This document shows positions 19,852 to 30,589 of a DNA stretch of 32,974 bases, piece after piece. Under the pieces are notes generated by a model. That model made no database searches. It was not told the origin of the DNA and worked only from the letters and a program-made list of their open reading frames with translations. The stretch covers positions 3,160,426 through 3,193,399 of the forward strand of contig BFEA01000072.1 in the NCBI GenBank assembly GCA_003427395.1, read 5' to 3'. The position numbers and the translations under genes are program-made. The stretch's first letter is position 1. Each line of letters begins with the position of its first letter. The DNA comes from Chara braunii (Eukaryota > Streptophyta > Charophyceae > Charales > Characeae).

Positions 19852-21535
19852 TGGCTTGAAACCAATTAAAACGGTGGCCTCCCCAAGTCACTATGCCTAT
19901 TCTCCTAAGCTTTGGACCCTCGTGGAATGTTGTGCCTACTCTGGGTTATTGCGTATTTCCTCTTTGCAGCTTGGGCCACACGGACCAATATCCCGTCTCG
20001 CGGAAGGGAAGGATCTCGTCATAGTCCTACTTTAGAAATTGTTGATGTTTGTCTATAGTCCCTCGACAACATATTTTCCAGATGACCTAGAGCAGTGCAA
20101 AATGTCTGCCCGCACACCACATGGGACAATTTCCTGTCATGCAACTCGCCCTCCAAAACCTTGTTTGTGGACTCGGGAAGGGAAGTCGACAAACCATTTC
20201 GCTTCGCATCTTCCGACTCTTAATTGTCTGGAATCAATCTCATGTGTAGCTATGACCTAAGTCTGGGGTACACCCCATGAGGATAGGGCTTCTTTTGTGT
20301 CAGATTGGCGAACCCTGTGAGTGTCTCAAATGTGCCCGTAAGGAAAATAGTATCATCAATCGTTGCCAGAGACTAGCAACTCTGGTACAGATTTGAACCA
20401 CTGTGGGGCACGTAATCAAACGATCTAAAATATCCTCATGCTGGCCTATGTCATGGATTGTGGAGCGGTCATCAAAGGATGTTTGTAGGCTGCGTCTTCA
20501 TTAGAGTGAGTGATTGACGAGATAAACGATCAACTATTACATGCATCTTATTTGCGTGTTCTTCAACGTCATTATTTTTAATCGGGGAATTTGAGGCAAC
20601 CTCGCGAGATTGGTACTGGTGTGTCTAGCCCATCTTTCCATGATAATGTATCGGATAGCGAATGATGGTCGCCTTAACTCATACCTCAACTGTGTAATGT
20701 ATCTCAGGAGATTAACTCTTCCTTGTGTGGTGTGTAGTCGTCTCCGCAACCTCCTGGCCCACTCCGTTGGGTTCACTTCCAAACCCTTGATCTCTATTAT
20801 CGGGCTGTAAATTGTAAGAACTTTGTGCTCCACTACGTTCACCTTGCATAGTAGGTCCCTTTTGAATGCAACTTGTGCTGCGTTGTTTTTGCACAGTTTG
20901 CTTGTCAACGTGCTCGACGTCTCAATGATGTATACATAAAAGAGGAGTTGTTGTCCGTTTGGTTTGGGTCCATACGAAGGTCTTGGTGGTTTCATTCGAC
21001 CCTCACCTGCCGCCCTTTATACTTTATCTTACTCATTCTTACTCACTTACAATCCTTCCTAACCCCACCTAACCCTTATGGTAGTTTGGCCTTGGAGCTA
21101 GTGTGGGCTCTGCTACTATAAAAGTCTGGTCTCCCATGGTCTAATTTTAATGCATTGTTAGCATGATCAATCATTCATGCGTGATAGATAACAGATATCA
21201 TTGAGGTTGGTCTGGAGGTTATGGCAGTCCCTCATAATTTCCCGTAACTCTGTGTTGGTCTTCCATGTGCTTAGCCACTTACGCGAGATATGTTTTATCT
21301 ATCTTCCATACTCCTTTCTCTATCCACACTATTTCTACCGCTATGAGCTTCCATAACTTTTTATTATGACTACCTCGGGAAGGAAGGCATTATAGGCCGG
21401 GTTACGCATCCATAGATAAGTTGTTACCCGTCTGCGTAGTGAGCGCTCGAGTGTATCGGTCCCGAATGCGCTGGCAAACGAGGGATCCTTATGAACATGT
21501 TATGCATGTGGGTACAAAGGAATAACGTTCAGCTA
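19852..21535. other. No recognised gene; one 152-codon minus-strand open frame
   Basis: The frame at 20995-20537 (minus) is open for 152 codons and is basic and Arg-rich toward its end. Its complement is also partly open. I recognise no domain. A diverged retroelement gag is possible but unsupported. Nothing else is visible in this stretch. Confidence 0.3.
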
Positions 21536-21539
21536 GATG

Positions 21540-22350
21540 CACCTCCAACATATTTCTCACAGCGCCCTTGAGAAGACAAGGGTTTTGCGAGGAACATCTT
21601 ACCTATACATGAGAGGTTTCACCGCCTTTAGGTAGGTGTGTCCTTGTTGAGTTACTATCCCACATGTGGCGGCTTTTACATATCTTGCCAAAGAGAGCAA
21701 GTTAAGGGCATTTTCTTGATCATTGTAGCATAGGTATACGAGGGGTAGAACACTTAAGGTTGACCATCATAATGTCGGGCATTATAGCAATAACATCTTG
21801 GACTGACTTACTTTACATGTCAATTTAATATACTAATTGCATTAAAGCTACTAAAATATTGTTATAATCGAACCCATAACTTTTGATTGAGGTGAAAGTT
21901 CGAGCGTCAGTTCCTGCAAAAGTTTATATCTAAGGATTGACACGATGATGCTTGTATGACTTCAAGTAAATAAAACTCCTGGCAAATTCAAAGAAATGAT
22001 GATGTCGGGCGCGTTGGTCTCATTTCGAGACGTAAAATATATTTGGTGTCGGACCTCACGATCACATCACGTAGGAGTTTTAAATTGCTTCGGCAGAATA
22101 CCACTCCGACCGTGCGTGCTAGCTATACCTCTCGCGACTCTTTACGACCGGACAAAGTCCCCGCGAGGTACAACTGACCTCCGCCTGCGGGAGCTGTCAC
22201 CATCCCTTAGGTGGGCGTATCCCTGCTGAGCTACTGACCCACGTGCGAATGCTTTTACATGCAATCGCATAGGTAGGTCAACCGAGGGCGTTTTCTTGAT
22301 CGCCATAGCATAACATACGCGAGGTAGAACGCCTCAAGATTGACCGGTAT
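21540..22350. repeat. Diverged duplication (offset about 580 bp) with tRNA-like A boxes
   Basis: Copy 1 (about 21540-21765) and copy 2 (about 22117-22350) share GCGAGG, TTAGGT-GG, GAG-TACT--CCCAC, GCTTTTACAT-type, TTTTCTTGATC and GGTAGAAC in the same order and strand. On the minus strand copy 2 has TAGCTCAGCAGGG (rc of 22221-22233), a consensus tRNA A box. Downstream a GAGGT/ACCTC stem closes a 7-nt loop (rc of 22165-22181) placed like a T arm but without a TTC loop. Copy 1 has the decayed form TAACTCAACAAGG. A tRNA-related SINE pair is likely. Confidence 0.6.
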
Positions 22351-22388
22351 ATTGTTCACCGAGGAGCTAGTCCCTCGGACCGACTATT

Positions 22389-23640
22389 CGATCATGTCGA
22401 CTTTCTGGACAGTATTCCACACTTTAAGCTATCTATGATAATGATTTTGCACTCCCTGTTGAACCACGTGGAAACTTACACGAATTTAATGCAAAACGGA
22501 TCTCTTTCCTTGTGTAGTGGTCATTCTAACCTTCTTAATAATCTTCCGCTTACTGAAACAACCTAAACCATAGTTTGTCAAAACGTAGGTCAGGGTATGG
22601 CCTTGTACATAGATATGTATATGTACGTATATACATGTATATCAGGGGAGTGATGAGTGGTAGACCTCACTTTTCACAAATGTGGCACACTCTGTCCGAA
22701 TATCCCAGATGATCACTCAAAGTTCAATTGAGTATTCACGGTCCAACACCTATGTCAATGCAAGAAAAATCACATACACATCAACAAAAGCAGACACAGA
22801 ATGCACTACAAGCGTTAACTTTAACCTATTCATATCTAGTCCCTCACTCCCAAAAACCTTGAACAACACTCCGTCATTCTCCTGACTTCCTCTGCCCAGC
22901 CCGACCAGGACCATTCAGGCTTAGATACAGAGGAAGATCCGTCCGTTCCTTTTCCGGTTTCGTCTTAGGTGTGGGTATCAAGCCATGTGGAAGTTGAGTC
23001 GGAATCCTACCGACCTTACGTATTTCTTCCATAATTAGGTGTGGGTATCAAGCCAATGATAACAGAGTTGCAGTTCCTTACGTATTTCTTCCATAATTTT
23101 CTCCAAGAGGGATGGAAACCTATAGGCACAGCACAATCCGAAAAAAACTTAACATTCCCCTTTCCTATACTGGGATCCAGAAGATTTCTCCTAGACTTTT
23201 TGACCTAGAGATTGACGTCACCGCTGACCTCAATCTAGTTTTTAACCTCACATAATTGCAAGGTTGTTGTCTTATGGTTTAGATAACGACAATAATTCAA
23301 TCCTCCTTCGCTAGACTTAGTAAATCTATATAACTTTTGCTTATCTCCTTTCTATCTTTTGTGGTCATCTACCTGAGTTTTTCCTTCTTGACTCCTCCTG
23401 CTTACCCTTTGCTTCTACTTCTTTCTTCTTAGCATGCAGAAACAATCATCGTCAATCCATCTCGGAACATAATCTTATGATAGAATCAATAAGAGATCCC
23501 AGGATAGTTGGATAGGTCTCACGGGGCCACGTTCCTATTATCCTCACCTCAATAGAATCAGAAAGTGGTTTGTCAAAAATTGATCGTCCTCATTTCAGAC
23601 TTTTATTGTCTTATGTTCATCAAGACGATCAGTGACAACA
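22389..23640. other. No recognised gene; one local duplication
   Basis: 22965-23034 and 23035-23097 are tandem copies sharing TTAGGTGTGGGTATCAAGCC and TTACGTATTTCTTCCATAAT, with a 7-bp length difference between the middles. 22612-22642 is an alternating AT/GT-rich, near-palindromic TATATGTACGTATATACATG segment. No open frame with a domain is seen. Confidence 0.6.
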
Positions 23641-23735
23641 TGGTAGATTACTCGACATCTACTCTAGTGCGGCCGAATTGGTAGGCAATCGGTCTGACCC
23701 TATGGGGGTTATTCATCTTCACTTGGCGTCAGCTT

Positions 23736-24178
23736 GTGATAGGGCAGACCTCACGGGGTCCCGCTTCTCCTATCACCGACCCGCATTAGATCAAGCCTAG
23801 TTGGTAATAAGGCAAGCTTCATGGAACCTTGCATCTCTTAAGATCATCTTCCTCATCCATGCGATTGGGCGATAGGGCAGGCCTCTCAAGCCCTAGCTCC
23901 TCCTGTCGCTGCCTCACATTAAAACACGGCTGGTGGGTAATAAGGCAGGCTTCACGGAGCCTTGCATCTTTTACTACCACCTCCCTTATCTATGCAAGCC
24001 TAGGCAATGGGGTAGGCCTCACGAGGCCTAGATCCTCCTATCGCTGATTTGCATTGTAGCACTGCTGGCGGGTAATAAGGCAGGCTTCTCGAAGCCTCGC
24101 TTCTCTTACTACCACTCCCTCATCCGTGCGAACCTAGGCGATAGGGCAGGCCTTACGGGGCCTAGCTCCTCCTATCAC
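23736..24178 (+). repeat. About 134-bp tandem array made of two hairpin half-units
   Basis: Seven half-units of about 67 bp alternate between type a (GCGATAGGGCAGGCC start) and type b (GGTAATAAGGCAGGCTT start). Type a outer left arms lie at 23736, 23869, 24004 and 24138, and type b at 23803, 23936 and 24071. Each half-unit has an outer stem, such as 23736-23743 with 23769-23776 (GTGATAGG/CCTATCAC), and an inner stem, such as AGGCTT 24082-24087 with AAGCCT 24092-24097. Stem sequences change between copies while most pairings are kept. No protein is encoded. Confidence 0.85.
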
Positions 24179-24179
24179 C

Positions 24180-25224
24180 CTCGCAAGTTTCTTTAGACGA
24201 CTTGGTTGTCTTAGGAGTTTGACGCCTCTTATTCTCTGGATCACTCGGAAGTCTTTAAGTTATGTGAGTAGGCCATACGAGATTTGTACCCCACGATTGA
24301 GGCAACCTACAACAAGGTGGTTCACGAGGGAACTCCCTCCTCGCTGCGTACCTTAAAGACCTTCCGCCTGATCTCTGACATATGTTAGTTTAGGTTTGAG
24401 AAGATGTACTCGTATGACGAAGGTAAGTCAATGTTGTTCACCTTCACAGTACCTCGATTAGTAGCACGTACAATCCTTTAGCCCATCCGCCTTACTGTGG
24501 ACCTTCCTTCATCCATGTCAGGTGGTCTATTAAGTAAGGCAAGACTTTACGGAGTCAATTCCCTTGCTGCCGCATTCCCACAAATAAACACTCACATAGC
24601 GAGACATTTTCACGAAACTTCTCGTTCTCACAATGTTTTTCAACAACAATTAGTCATACGCAGTCTATATCCAGATCCCTTCCCCACAACCAGTTTTCTT
24701 CATGCCTTTTTTTTTTTTTTTTTTTTTCCAGACAATCGCAATCCATTTTGCTTGAGCTTAGTCCTGAAGAAATTCTTGACACAAAAATACAAAAAACACA
24801 TACAATCATGTGAGGTTATAGATCTTAAGATTTTATAGGCTAGGGTAGAGTGTGCATACCTTACTGTTCCCTGCCTCCAGAGTTCCGCCTGAACTCTGGC
24901 AGAGCTCCCGCAATCGCCTTGTCCTTTGAGTATGTCTAAACTGAGTAAAAGAGGAATTGAAGTTCCTCAAGATAAGACTCTTCCCTGAGCCCTTTGATAG
25001 TATCATTTCTTACAACCATTATTTTAAGAGCATTAGTGTGTGTGAGGTTTAGGTATGGGAGAAGAGAGGAGGGTGGAGGAGGTAGGTTTTGTTGCTGTTC
25101 ACAATGACTCTCCCTTTTCTAGTACCCTGCATCCTTTCCATTTCGAACCTTCCTCTTAACCTACGCTGTCGGGATAACAATAATGGTAATGACATCAATA
25201 ATAATGATAAGAGTAAAAATTTAA

Positions 25225-25225
<1 letters not shown>
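24180..25225. other. No recognised gene; poly-T and one hairpin
   Basis: 24707-24727 is a run of 21 T, possibly the complement of a retroposon poly-A tail. 24877-24899 is a perfect 8-bp hairpin (CCAGAGTT/AACTCTGG, 7-nt loop). Open frames are short and show no domain. Confidence 0.5.
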
Positions 25226-25288
<63 letters not shown>

Positions 25289-25327
25289 GTAATAGTAATA
25301 CTGTAATAATAATAATAATAATAATAG
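25226..25327 (+). repeat. (AAT)n microsatellite
   Basis: A run of AAT of about 100 bp with AGT interruptions near 25287-25300. It gives Tyr, Leu or Ile runs on the minus strand, which are not real protein. Confidence 0.96.
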
Positions 25328-25403
25328 TAATTGATAAATGGAAATGATAATCAATAAAATAATAACATTTGATTTGACGCAAAATACCCACACAAAACTC
25401 GGA

Positions 25404-25418
25404 GATTTGAACCCGACC
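25404..25418 (-). mobile_element. B-box-like SINE trace (minus strand)
   Basis: The minus strand reads GTCGGGTTCAAATCTCC, a good Pol III B box that shares GTCGGGTTCAA with the plus-strand motif at 11820-11830. No A box is clear on its 5' side. It is a possible truncated SINE head. Confidence 0.35.
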
Positions 25419-25429
25419 CGGAACCCAGT

Positions 25430-26041
25430 CAAATTCAACTTTTCTTGTGAATGGCTTTGACATACAGTGCCCATCAAGGTTTCTTCCTCAATCGCTATAT
25501 CCTCAGCAACTTGTTCGTACATATGCACAATCATACTTTTTCACACAACTTGGATCTACCCTGGACATCCCACAAACACTTCTCCACACACATCCAAGTA
25601 CGCATGCTTGTTGATGCTGCGGTTATAGGTTTTCCTTCCTCTCTTTGGTCTTTCCTCTAACTATGTCCTTACTGTGCCTTCTCCCTATATGCACACACTC
25701 TCACTATCTAACACACAAGGACGTACTTTATATACACCCACTAATAACTACTACTGCACCAGCACTCTGCACTGGCGCAACTACAGTTGCTTTCAACCAG
25801 TGCCAACTCTCTCCTTCAATCTCTTCTCTAGCGCAACTTCTCTGCTCTACAGTTGCTCCTTCTTTCATGTGAATGAGGCGACATGGTTTATGAATCTCGC
25901 TATCGCTTATAATCGATGCAGTTCTGCTTCTAGACCGTGACGGACCTCTTGGCTTCCAATGTGATTGGCAATCTGGATTCTGTCATCTCGTTATTGCTCC
26001 TTGTACTACCGCTAGAACAGGAAAATCTTCATTGCCGCGCG
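25430..26041. other. No recognised gene
   Basis: CT/CA-rich mixed sequence. The open frames are short and overlapping. GCACTGGCGCAACTACAGTTGC-like sequence near 25765 recurs in part as CTAGCGCAACTTCTCTGCTC near 25828, a weak local duplication. Confidence 0.4.
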
Positions 26042-26053
26042 CTTACTATTTAT

Positions 26054-26216
26054 GTGTGGATGTGTGGGTGTGTATGTGTGAGGGAGAGAGACAGACAGAC
26101 AAATCAAAGAGGCAGACAAACAAACAAACGAACAAGATAGACAGGAAGTTAAGCCGACAGACAAACAAAGACACACATTCAAACATACATGCAGACACAA
26201 TGACACACACACAGAC

Positions 26217-26297
<81 letters not shown>
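26054..26297 (+). repeat. ACAG/ACAA tetranucleotide tract followed by (AG)n
   Basis: Imperfect GACA/AACA units fill about 26090-26215. A (GA)n run of about 78 bp follows directly at 26220-26297. A reverse-complement-type TGTC/TGTT tract lies at 27390-27455. Confidence 0.92.
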
Positions 26298-26302
<5 letters not shown>

Positions 26303-27380
26303 GCTACATTGACTACTGTGTTGATGTAGACTAAGGGTTTGAACATTGACTCACGTTTGTGTTGCTTCGCCCTATGAGTCTGAAAACTTGGTGCAATTGT
26401 GCTATCTGCTTAATGCATGACGATCTGAACTTCGACGAGATCTCCAATCTGGATTTCTGAATATCGTTGTTGTTTCATTATAGTTTTCAACATGGATGCT
26501 TATTATTATTATTATTTTATTATGGTTATTATTTTGGGTACTGTAAATTGAAACAAAATCACCTAAGGAGGCGACTGTCGCAGTTATAGGATTCGATCCC
26601 CAACCCCATATGTGAAGCCTTCAATGTTTCAGACCCCAAAAATTCAGAATTTCAGGGTCAAGGTCTTAGGATAAGGGAGGCCGAGTTTGTCAGTGCAGTC
26701 GTGTCACAGTTGGGTACCCCATGAGTCGAGTCCGAATAGACACTCGACTGACAGACACATCCCCTGTCAAAAAGTCATGAATGAAAAAAAAAAGTCGTGG
26801 CTCTCTAGCCCAAGCAGCAGCGCACCAGTGGGAATTCGGGAAATATCGAACCTTGACATTCAGAAGCAGGCAGGCCGTGGGCATGTGGTATCAGGTCAAA
26901 ATGGGCCAACAGCAGTAGAGGTTGGGATAGCCAAACGAGGTTCAAAGGCAATATACGGGCTGGCCAACCTCTCATTCGGGCAGATTGCTCATTCGCACGA
27001 GGTTGTGGAAGTATTGCGACACTTGTGTGCTGAAGTGGGGAGTGGAGAGTATTCGACACACACTAAATAAGAGCACAACAATGCTCACAAATGATAATGC
27101 AGGAATAGATCCGTCACCATCATCAATGAATCAGCGTCATCTCTTTATCCCTTGGTGCTCGGCGTTCAGACTACAGACCTTCACAACTTACTGGTAGACT
27201 ACGAATTGATAATGCATTCACTTAACTGCAACAACAGATTCGAAGAATATGAAGATGTCGACCCCTGAGGACCATCGCCAAGACTAGGTATGTTTCTCTC
27301 TCCTCTTCCTCTCTATCTCTCGTTCTCAGTGTCACTCTCTGTGTGTCATTGCGCTTCAGTGTATATTTGTCGTCGTGCAC
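26298..27380. other. No recognised gene; small hairpin and B-box-like site
   Basis: GGATTCGATCCCC at 26589-26601 resembles a B box, but its core is nearly self-complementary and no A box is convincing. AGTCGAGT (26724-26731) and ACTCGACT (26742-26749) form a perfect 8-bp hairpin with a 10-nt loop. The frame 26687-27070 (plus, 127 codons) has no recognised domain. Confidence 0.45.
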
Positions 27381-27389
27381 TGTGTGACT

Positions 27390-27455
27390 GTGCGTTTGTC
27401 TGTTTGTTTGTATGCCTGTCTGTCTGTTTGAATGTCTGTCTGTCTGTGTCGTCTG
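27390..27455 (+). repeat. TGTC/TGTT tetranucleotide tract
   Basis: Imperfect repeats of CTGT and TTGT, complementary in type to the ACAG tract at 26090-26215. Confidence 0.85.
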
Positions 27456-27679
27456 TCAACAAAGCCCACAACCTAACCACAATGGAATCGCAATGCTGCA
27501 CGATCCATCACGACGTGCAACACGCCGAGACCACAAAATGGGGACACGACAGGCACAATCACACATTCCAATAAGTTTGGTGGATGACGTCCCAACCTCA
27601 CGATGCTATAGGCGGGTGTATCACACGTCCCCAACCTTTGCAGATGATGAGCAGGGGATGCCGGTAACATAAATTCGCT

Positions 27680-27680
<1 letters not shown>

Positions 27681-27719
<39 letters not shown>

Positions 27720-27726
27720 TAATAAT
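27681..27726 (+). repeat. (AAT)n microsatellite, left flank of the hAT-like element
   Basis: TAA/AAT units with one ACA interruption. They end in ATAATAAT directly before the element's terminal CAGGGT. The same repeat type resumes at 28492. Confidence 0.95.
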
Positions 27727-28491
27727 CAGGGTAACCGGCATTCGGGACGGGCCGAACGCCCGAACCCGAACGCCTGAACGTATAGGACCCCTTGGGGATG
27801 CGTTCAACCGTTCGGGCCAGACGAGGACCGCCCCCCAACAAAAAAAACAACAAGAATTCATCAAAAAAATCTGAAACAAAGATATGTTATGGAGAAAAAT
27901 AAATTAAACAAGATTTGCCTGAGCATTATATCCGAATGCCTTACAAAATTCGAAATAAAAATAAAATACGAAAACCAAAATACTAATAATAAAAATAAAT
28001 AAAAATATAAAAAAAATTAAATTTAGCGAGTGCGTGAGCATGTTTTCAACACCGCCATCTTTGGCGATTTTTTTTTTTTTTTTGGGAATAGCTAAATGCC
28101 CTGAAAATTTACAGATCTTTACTTCACATAATACAAAACCCACAAAAAAAGTTTCAAAAAATAATAAAATTGTTTAGACCCCGAACTAAAGTGAAAACAA
28201 AAAGTAAAAAGTGAAAAAATACGTGGGCGAGCACGTTTTGACACCGCCATCTTTGGCGATTTTTAATTCTTATGGGGCTTAGCCAAATGAATTGAAAATT
28301 TACAGGCATGTACCTCACGTCATAGAGAACTCACAAAACAAAATTCAGAAAAACATTATTATTTTTAGGCCCCGAAATAATGTTTGTCGGGGGCCAAGCG
28401 CCGTCGAGTTCGGACCCCGTACGGGACCCCGAACGCCCGTACCTACGGAGGTCTGCCCCGGGACCTCCGTACGTACGGGCTGGTGACCCTG
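27727..28491. mobile_element. hAT-like non-autonomous DNA transposon, 765 bp
   Basis: The left end reads CAGGGTAACCGGC. The right end, on the opposite strand, reads CAGGGTCACCAGC, an 11-of-13 match in inverted orientation. Both ends are followed by GC-rich subterminal sequence with CGAACGCC/CGTACG motifs, while the interior is AT-rich. The flanks 27719-27726 and 28492-28499 are both ATAATAAT, the 8-bp target duplication expected for hAT transposons, though inside an AAT microsatellite this match carries little weight. There is no transposase frame. The interior holds two tandem units (see next entry). Confidence 0.75.
28024..28380 (+). repeat. Two about 192-bp internal units of the hAT-like element
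   Basis: CACCGCCATCTTTGGCGAT occurs at 28050 and 28242, and GAAAATTTACAG at 28103 and 28294. A GACCCCGAA/GGCCCCGAA end follows each. Each unit holds a CGCCA-TCTT-TGGCG hairpin (28053-28066 and 28245-28258). Confidence 0.85.
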
Positions 28492-28530
28492 ATAATAATA
28501 ATAATAGTAATAATATCAATAATAATAACA
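28492..28530 (+). repeat. (AAT)n microsatellite, right flank of the hAT-like element
   Basis: ATAATAATAATAATAG units with ATC interruptions follow the element's last base at 28491. It looks like the other half of the microsatellite at 27681. Confidence 0.9.
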
Positions 28531-28582
28531 TCAACAACACACAAGCGGTTAACGGGTAGCTGAAAATTCAGGAATGAAAATT

Positions 28583-28905
28583 CTGAAGTGAGAGTTTTTA
28601 GCAGTCTGAAAATCCTGAATGGTCCTGAAGTGGTGAAAGGTCCGAAGACCCTGAAAACCACCTGTTTAGGCAGGCTGCATCCTAGAGTGGTGAAGTGAGA
28701 GTTTTTGGCAGTCTGAAGATCCTGAATGGTCCTGAAGTGGTGAAAGGTCCGAAGACCCTGAAAACCACCTGTTTAGGCAGGTAGCATCCTGAAGTGGTGA
28801 AAGGTGTCCCGAACTGGCGAAAGGTCCGAAGACCCTGAAAACCACCTGTTAGGCAGACTGCATCCTGAAGTGGTGAAGGGTTTCCTGAACTGGTGATGAA
28901 AAATA
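28583..28905 (+). repeat. 107-bp tandem repeat, about 2.7 copies
   Basis: GTGAGAGTTTTT occurs at 28588 and 28695, and GAAAGGTCCGAAGACCCTG follows in three copies near 28634, 28741 and 28820. The third unit is shortened to about 77 bp. Sub-motifs TCCTGAA and GTGGTGAA recur within each unit. The segment GGTCC-GAA-GACC is a small hairpin. Confidence 0.92.
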
Positions 28906-30282
28906 CGACTGTTGTTAACCTTCTCTCACTTATTGACGCAACTACTTCAGGTAAGTACTACTTCAAGTAGGATCGTTGCTTGACTGCCTTCACCTCGTCT
29001 TTTCACGAGCACAAGGAATATGAGTGTGAACAATATACAGAAAGCTAAGTTGCGAAATCACACGGATGTCCAAATAGTCATGCATAAGCAAAGAGCACAA
29101 ATGCACCGAGATTCCATCCAAGTAAGAGCAATACAGTGAACTTTTGAGCTATTGTTCAAGCCCTAAGGCCATACCAACACAGTGTCCAAAGTTGTTTTTC
29201 TCTGTCTATAGCCCAACGCCTAGCCTACTTTACTGCACTATCCTAACTATAACTGTGTTCACGCAATAGGCTCTCTTCAACGACTTCCAAAGACAAATGT
29301 ACATGGAGTCAGCACTATATCCGACCTCTTTTTAATGCACCAGGTACGTATTTCGTCACCCTCATCAGATCTTGATAACCCACACACTCTCCCTTCATTC
29401 CCGCTGATCAACTTTATGCCCCTTTCCAACAGATATAATAACGATAATAATTCTCCTTCACCTGCACGAACATGTTCTCCCCCTCTTGGTGCTAGCTTTC
29501 TCCTCCTCATTGCACAAACCCGAGCGTGTTTCTCTTCGTCGCGTCTTTGTTCCTCTTGTCCTTCCTCCATTAAAACTTACCTCTTATTTCCCTGACCGGT
29601 CGTCCACCACCTTTACGTCGTCCGCAACCCTTTTCTTCGCGGCCATCCCCTCCTCCTTGTTCGACCCCCATCACGACCAGCTTGTTTGCGCTCTTCATCG
29701 CCTTCCACCAGTGAGGAACTCCCTCGCTTATCAGCGCTATCTTGCTTCCCCATCCTTTGTGCTTGTCACAATCTCCTTCGCTTGCGTGCCCATACTCCCG
29801 CTTTTCCTCTAGTGACCCGACCACGTGCTCTCCCTTCCTTCACACCGTATCTGGTCACAGTGGTAGTTAGTTGCTTGATGCATCTGACCATAATTATAGT
29901 CCAGATACGTGAAAAAAAAAAAAGTTGGGCTTACCTTCATATCGACTTCTGTGATATGACTTGAGATGTATAGCAGAATGCGCATCGGCCAGGTATGTTC
30001 ATGCTGCTTCCTACTCATCGCATTTTCTTTCCTCTCCTTCCTTACATTTCTTCTCCTTGATCTTCTTCATTTCCTTCTTCACTTTCTTCCGGTGCGTACT
30101 TTATTTTCTGCTCACGCTTCCTCTTTCGTGTAATCCATCCCTCCATCCTAATCTGTGCGCCCATTTTTTCTATCGCGTATAGACATCTTCGTGCCCGTTC
30201 CCCTTCTTGACTACTTGTGCTCTCATTTCCCCTCACGTGCATCCTCCTTTCAAGTGTACGTAGCTATACTCACCGTTTAGGA
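28906..30282. other. No recognised gene; pyrimidine-rich parts
   Basis: 29340-29815 and 30020-30245 are CT-rich and give Ser/Leu/Pro frames. No domain, splice-supported exon chain or repeat is clear. A poly-A run lies at 29912-29923. Confidence 0.4.
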
Positions 30283-30321
30283 TAATCATAATCATAATCA
30301 TAATAATAGTAATAATATTAG
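30283..30321 (+). repeat. (ATAATC)n/(AAT)n microsatellite
   Basis: ATAATC units pass into AATAATAGT units. Confidence 0.85.
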
Positions 30322-30488
30322 GGATAACGGATGTGTACATCCTATCTTTTCCGGTCCGATACATGTGGTTTTTCAAAGGGAGAATACACGGGAAAGGTGA
30401 CGACTGTGGGCATCTGAACAGGTTACTTTCCCCCCTCGTCTCTTCACCCCTCTTCTCTTCTCCTTACACGGTCCCTTCCCCTTCTCAT

Positions 30489-30499
30489 ACACACAAACA

Positions 30500-30566
<67 letters not shown>

Positions 30567-30571
30567 ACACC
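30489..30571 (+). repeat. (CA)n microsatellite
   Basis: CA dinucleotide run with a few AAA/ATA interruptions at its ends. Confidence 0.96.
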
Positions 30572-30589
30572 CACACCCACGAGTGTGGC

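Noticed and set aside
25049-25534. 161-codon minus-strand frame with poly-Tyr
   Set aside because: The poly-Tyr is the AAT repeat. No flanking domain.
26589-26601. Pol III B box
   Set aside because: The motif is nearly self-complementary and no A box lies at the right distance on either strand.
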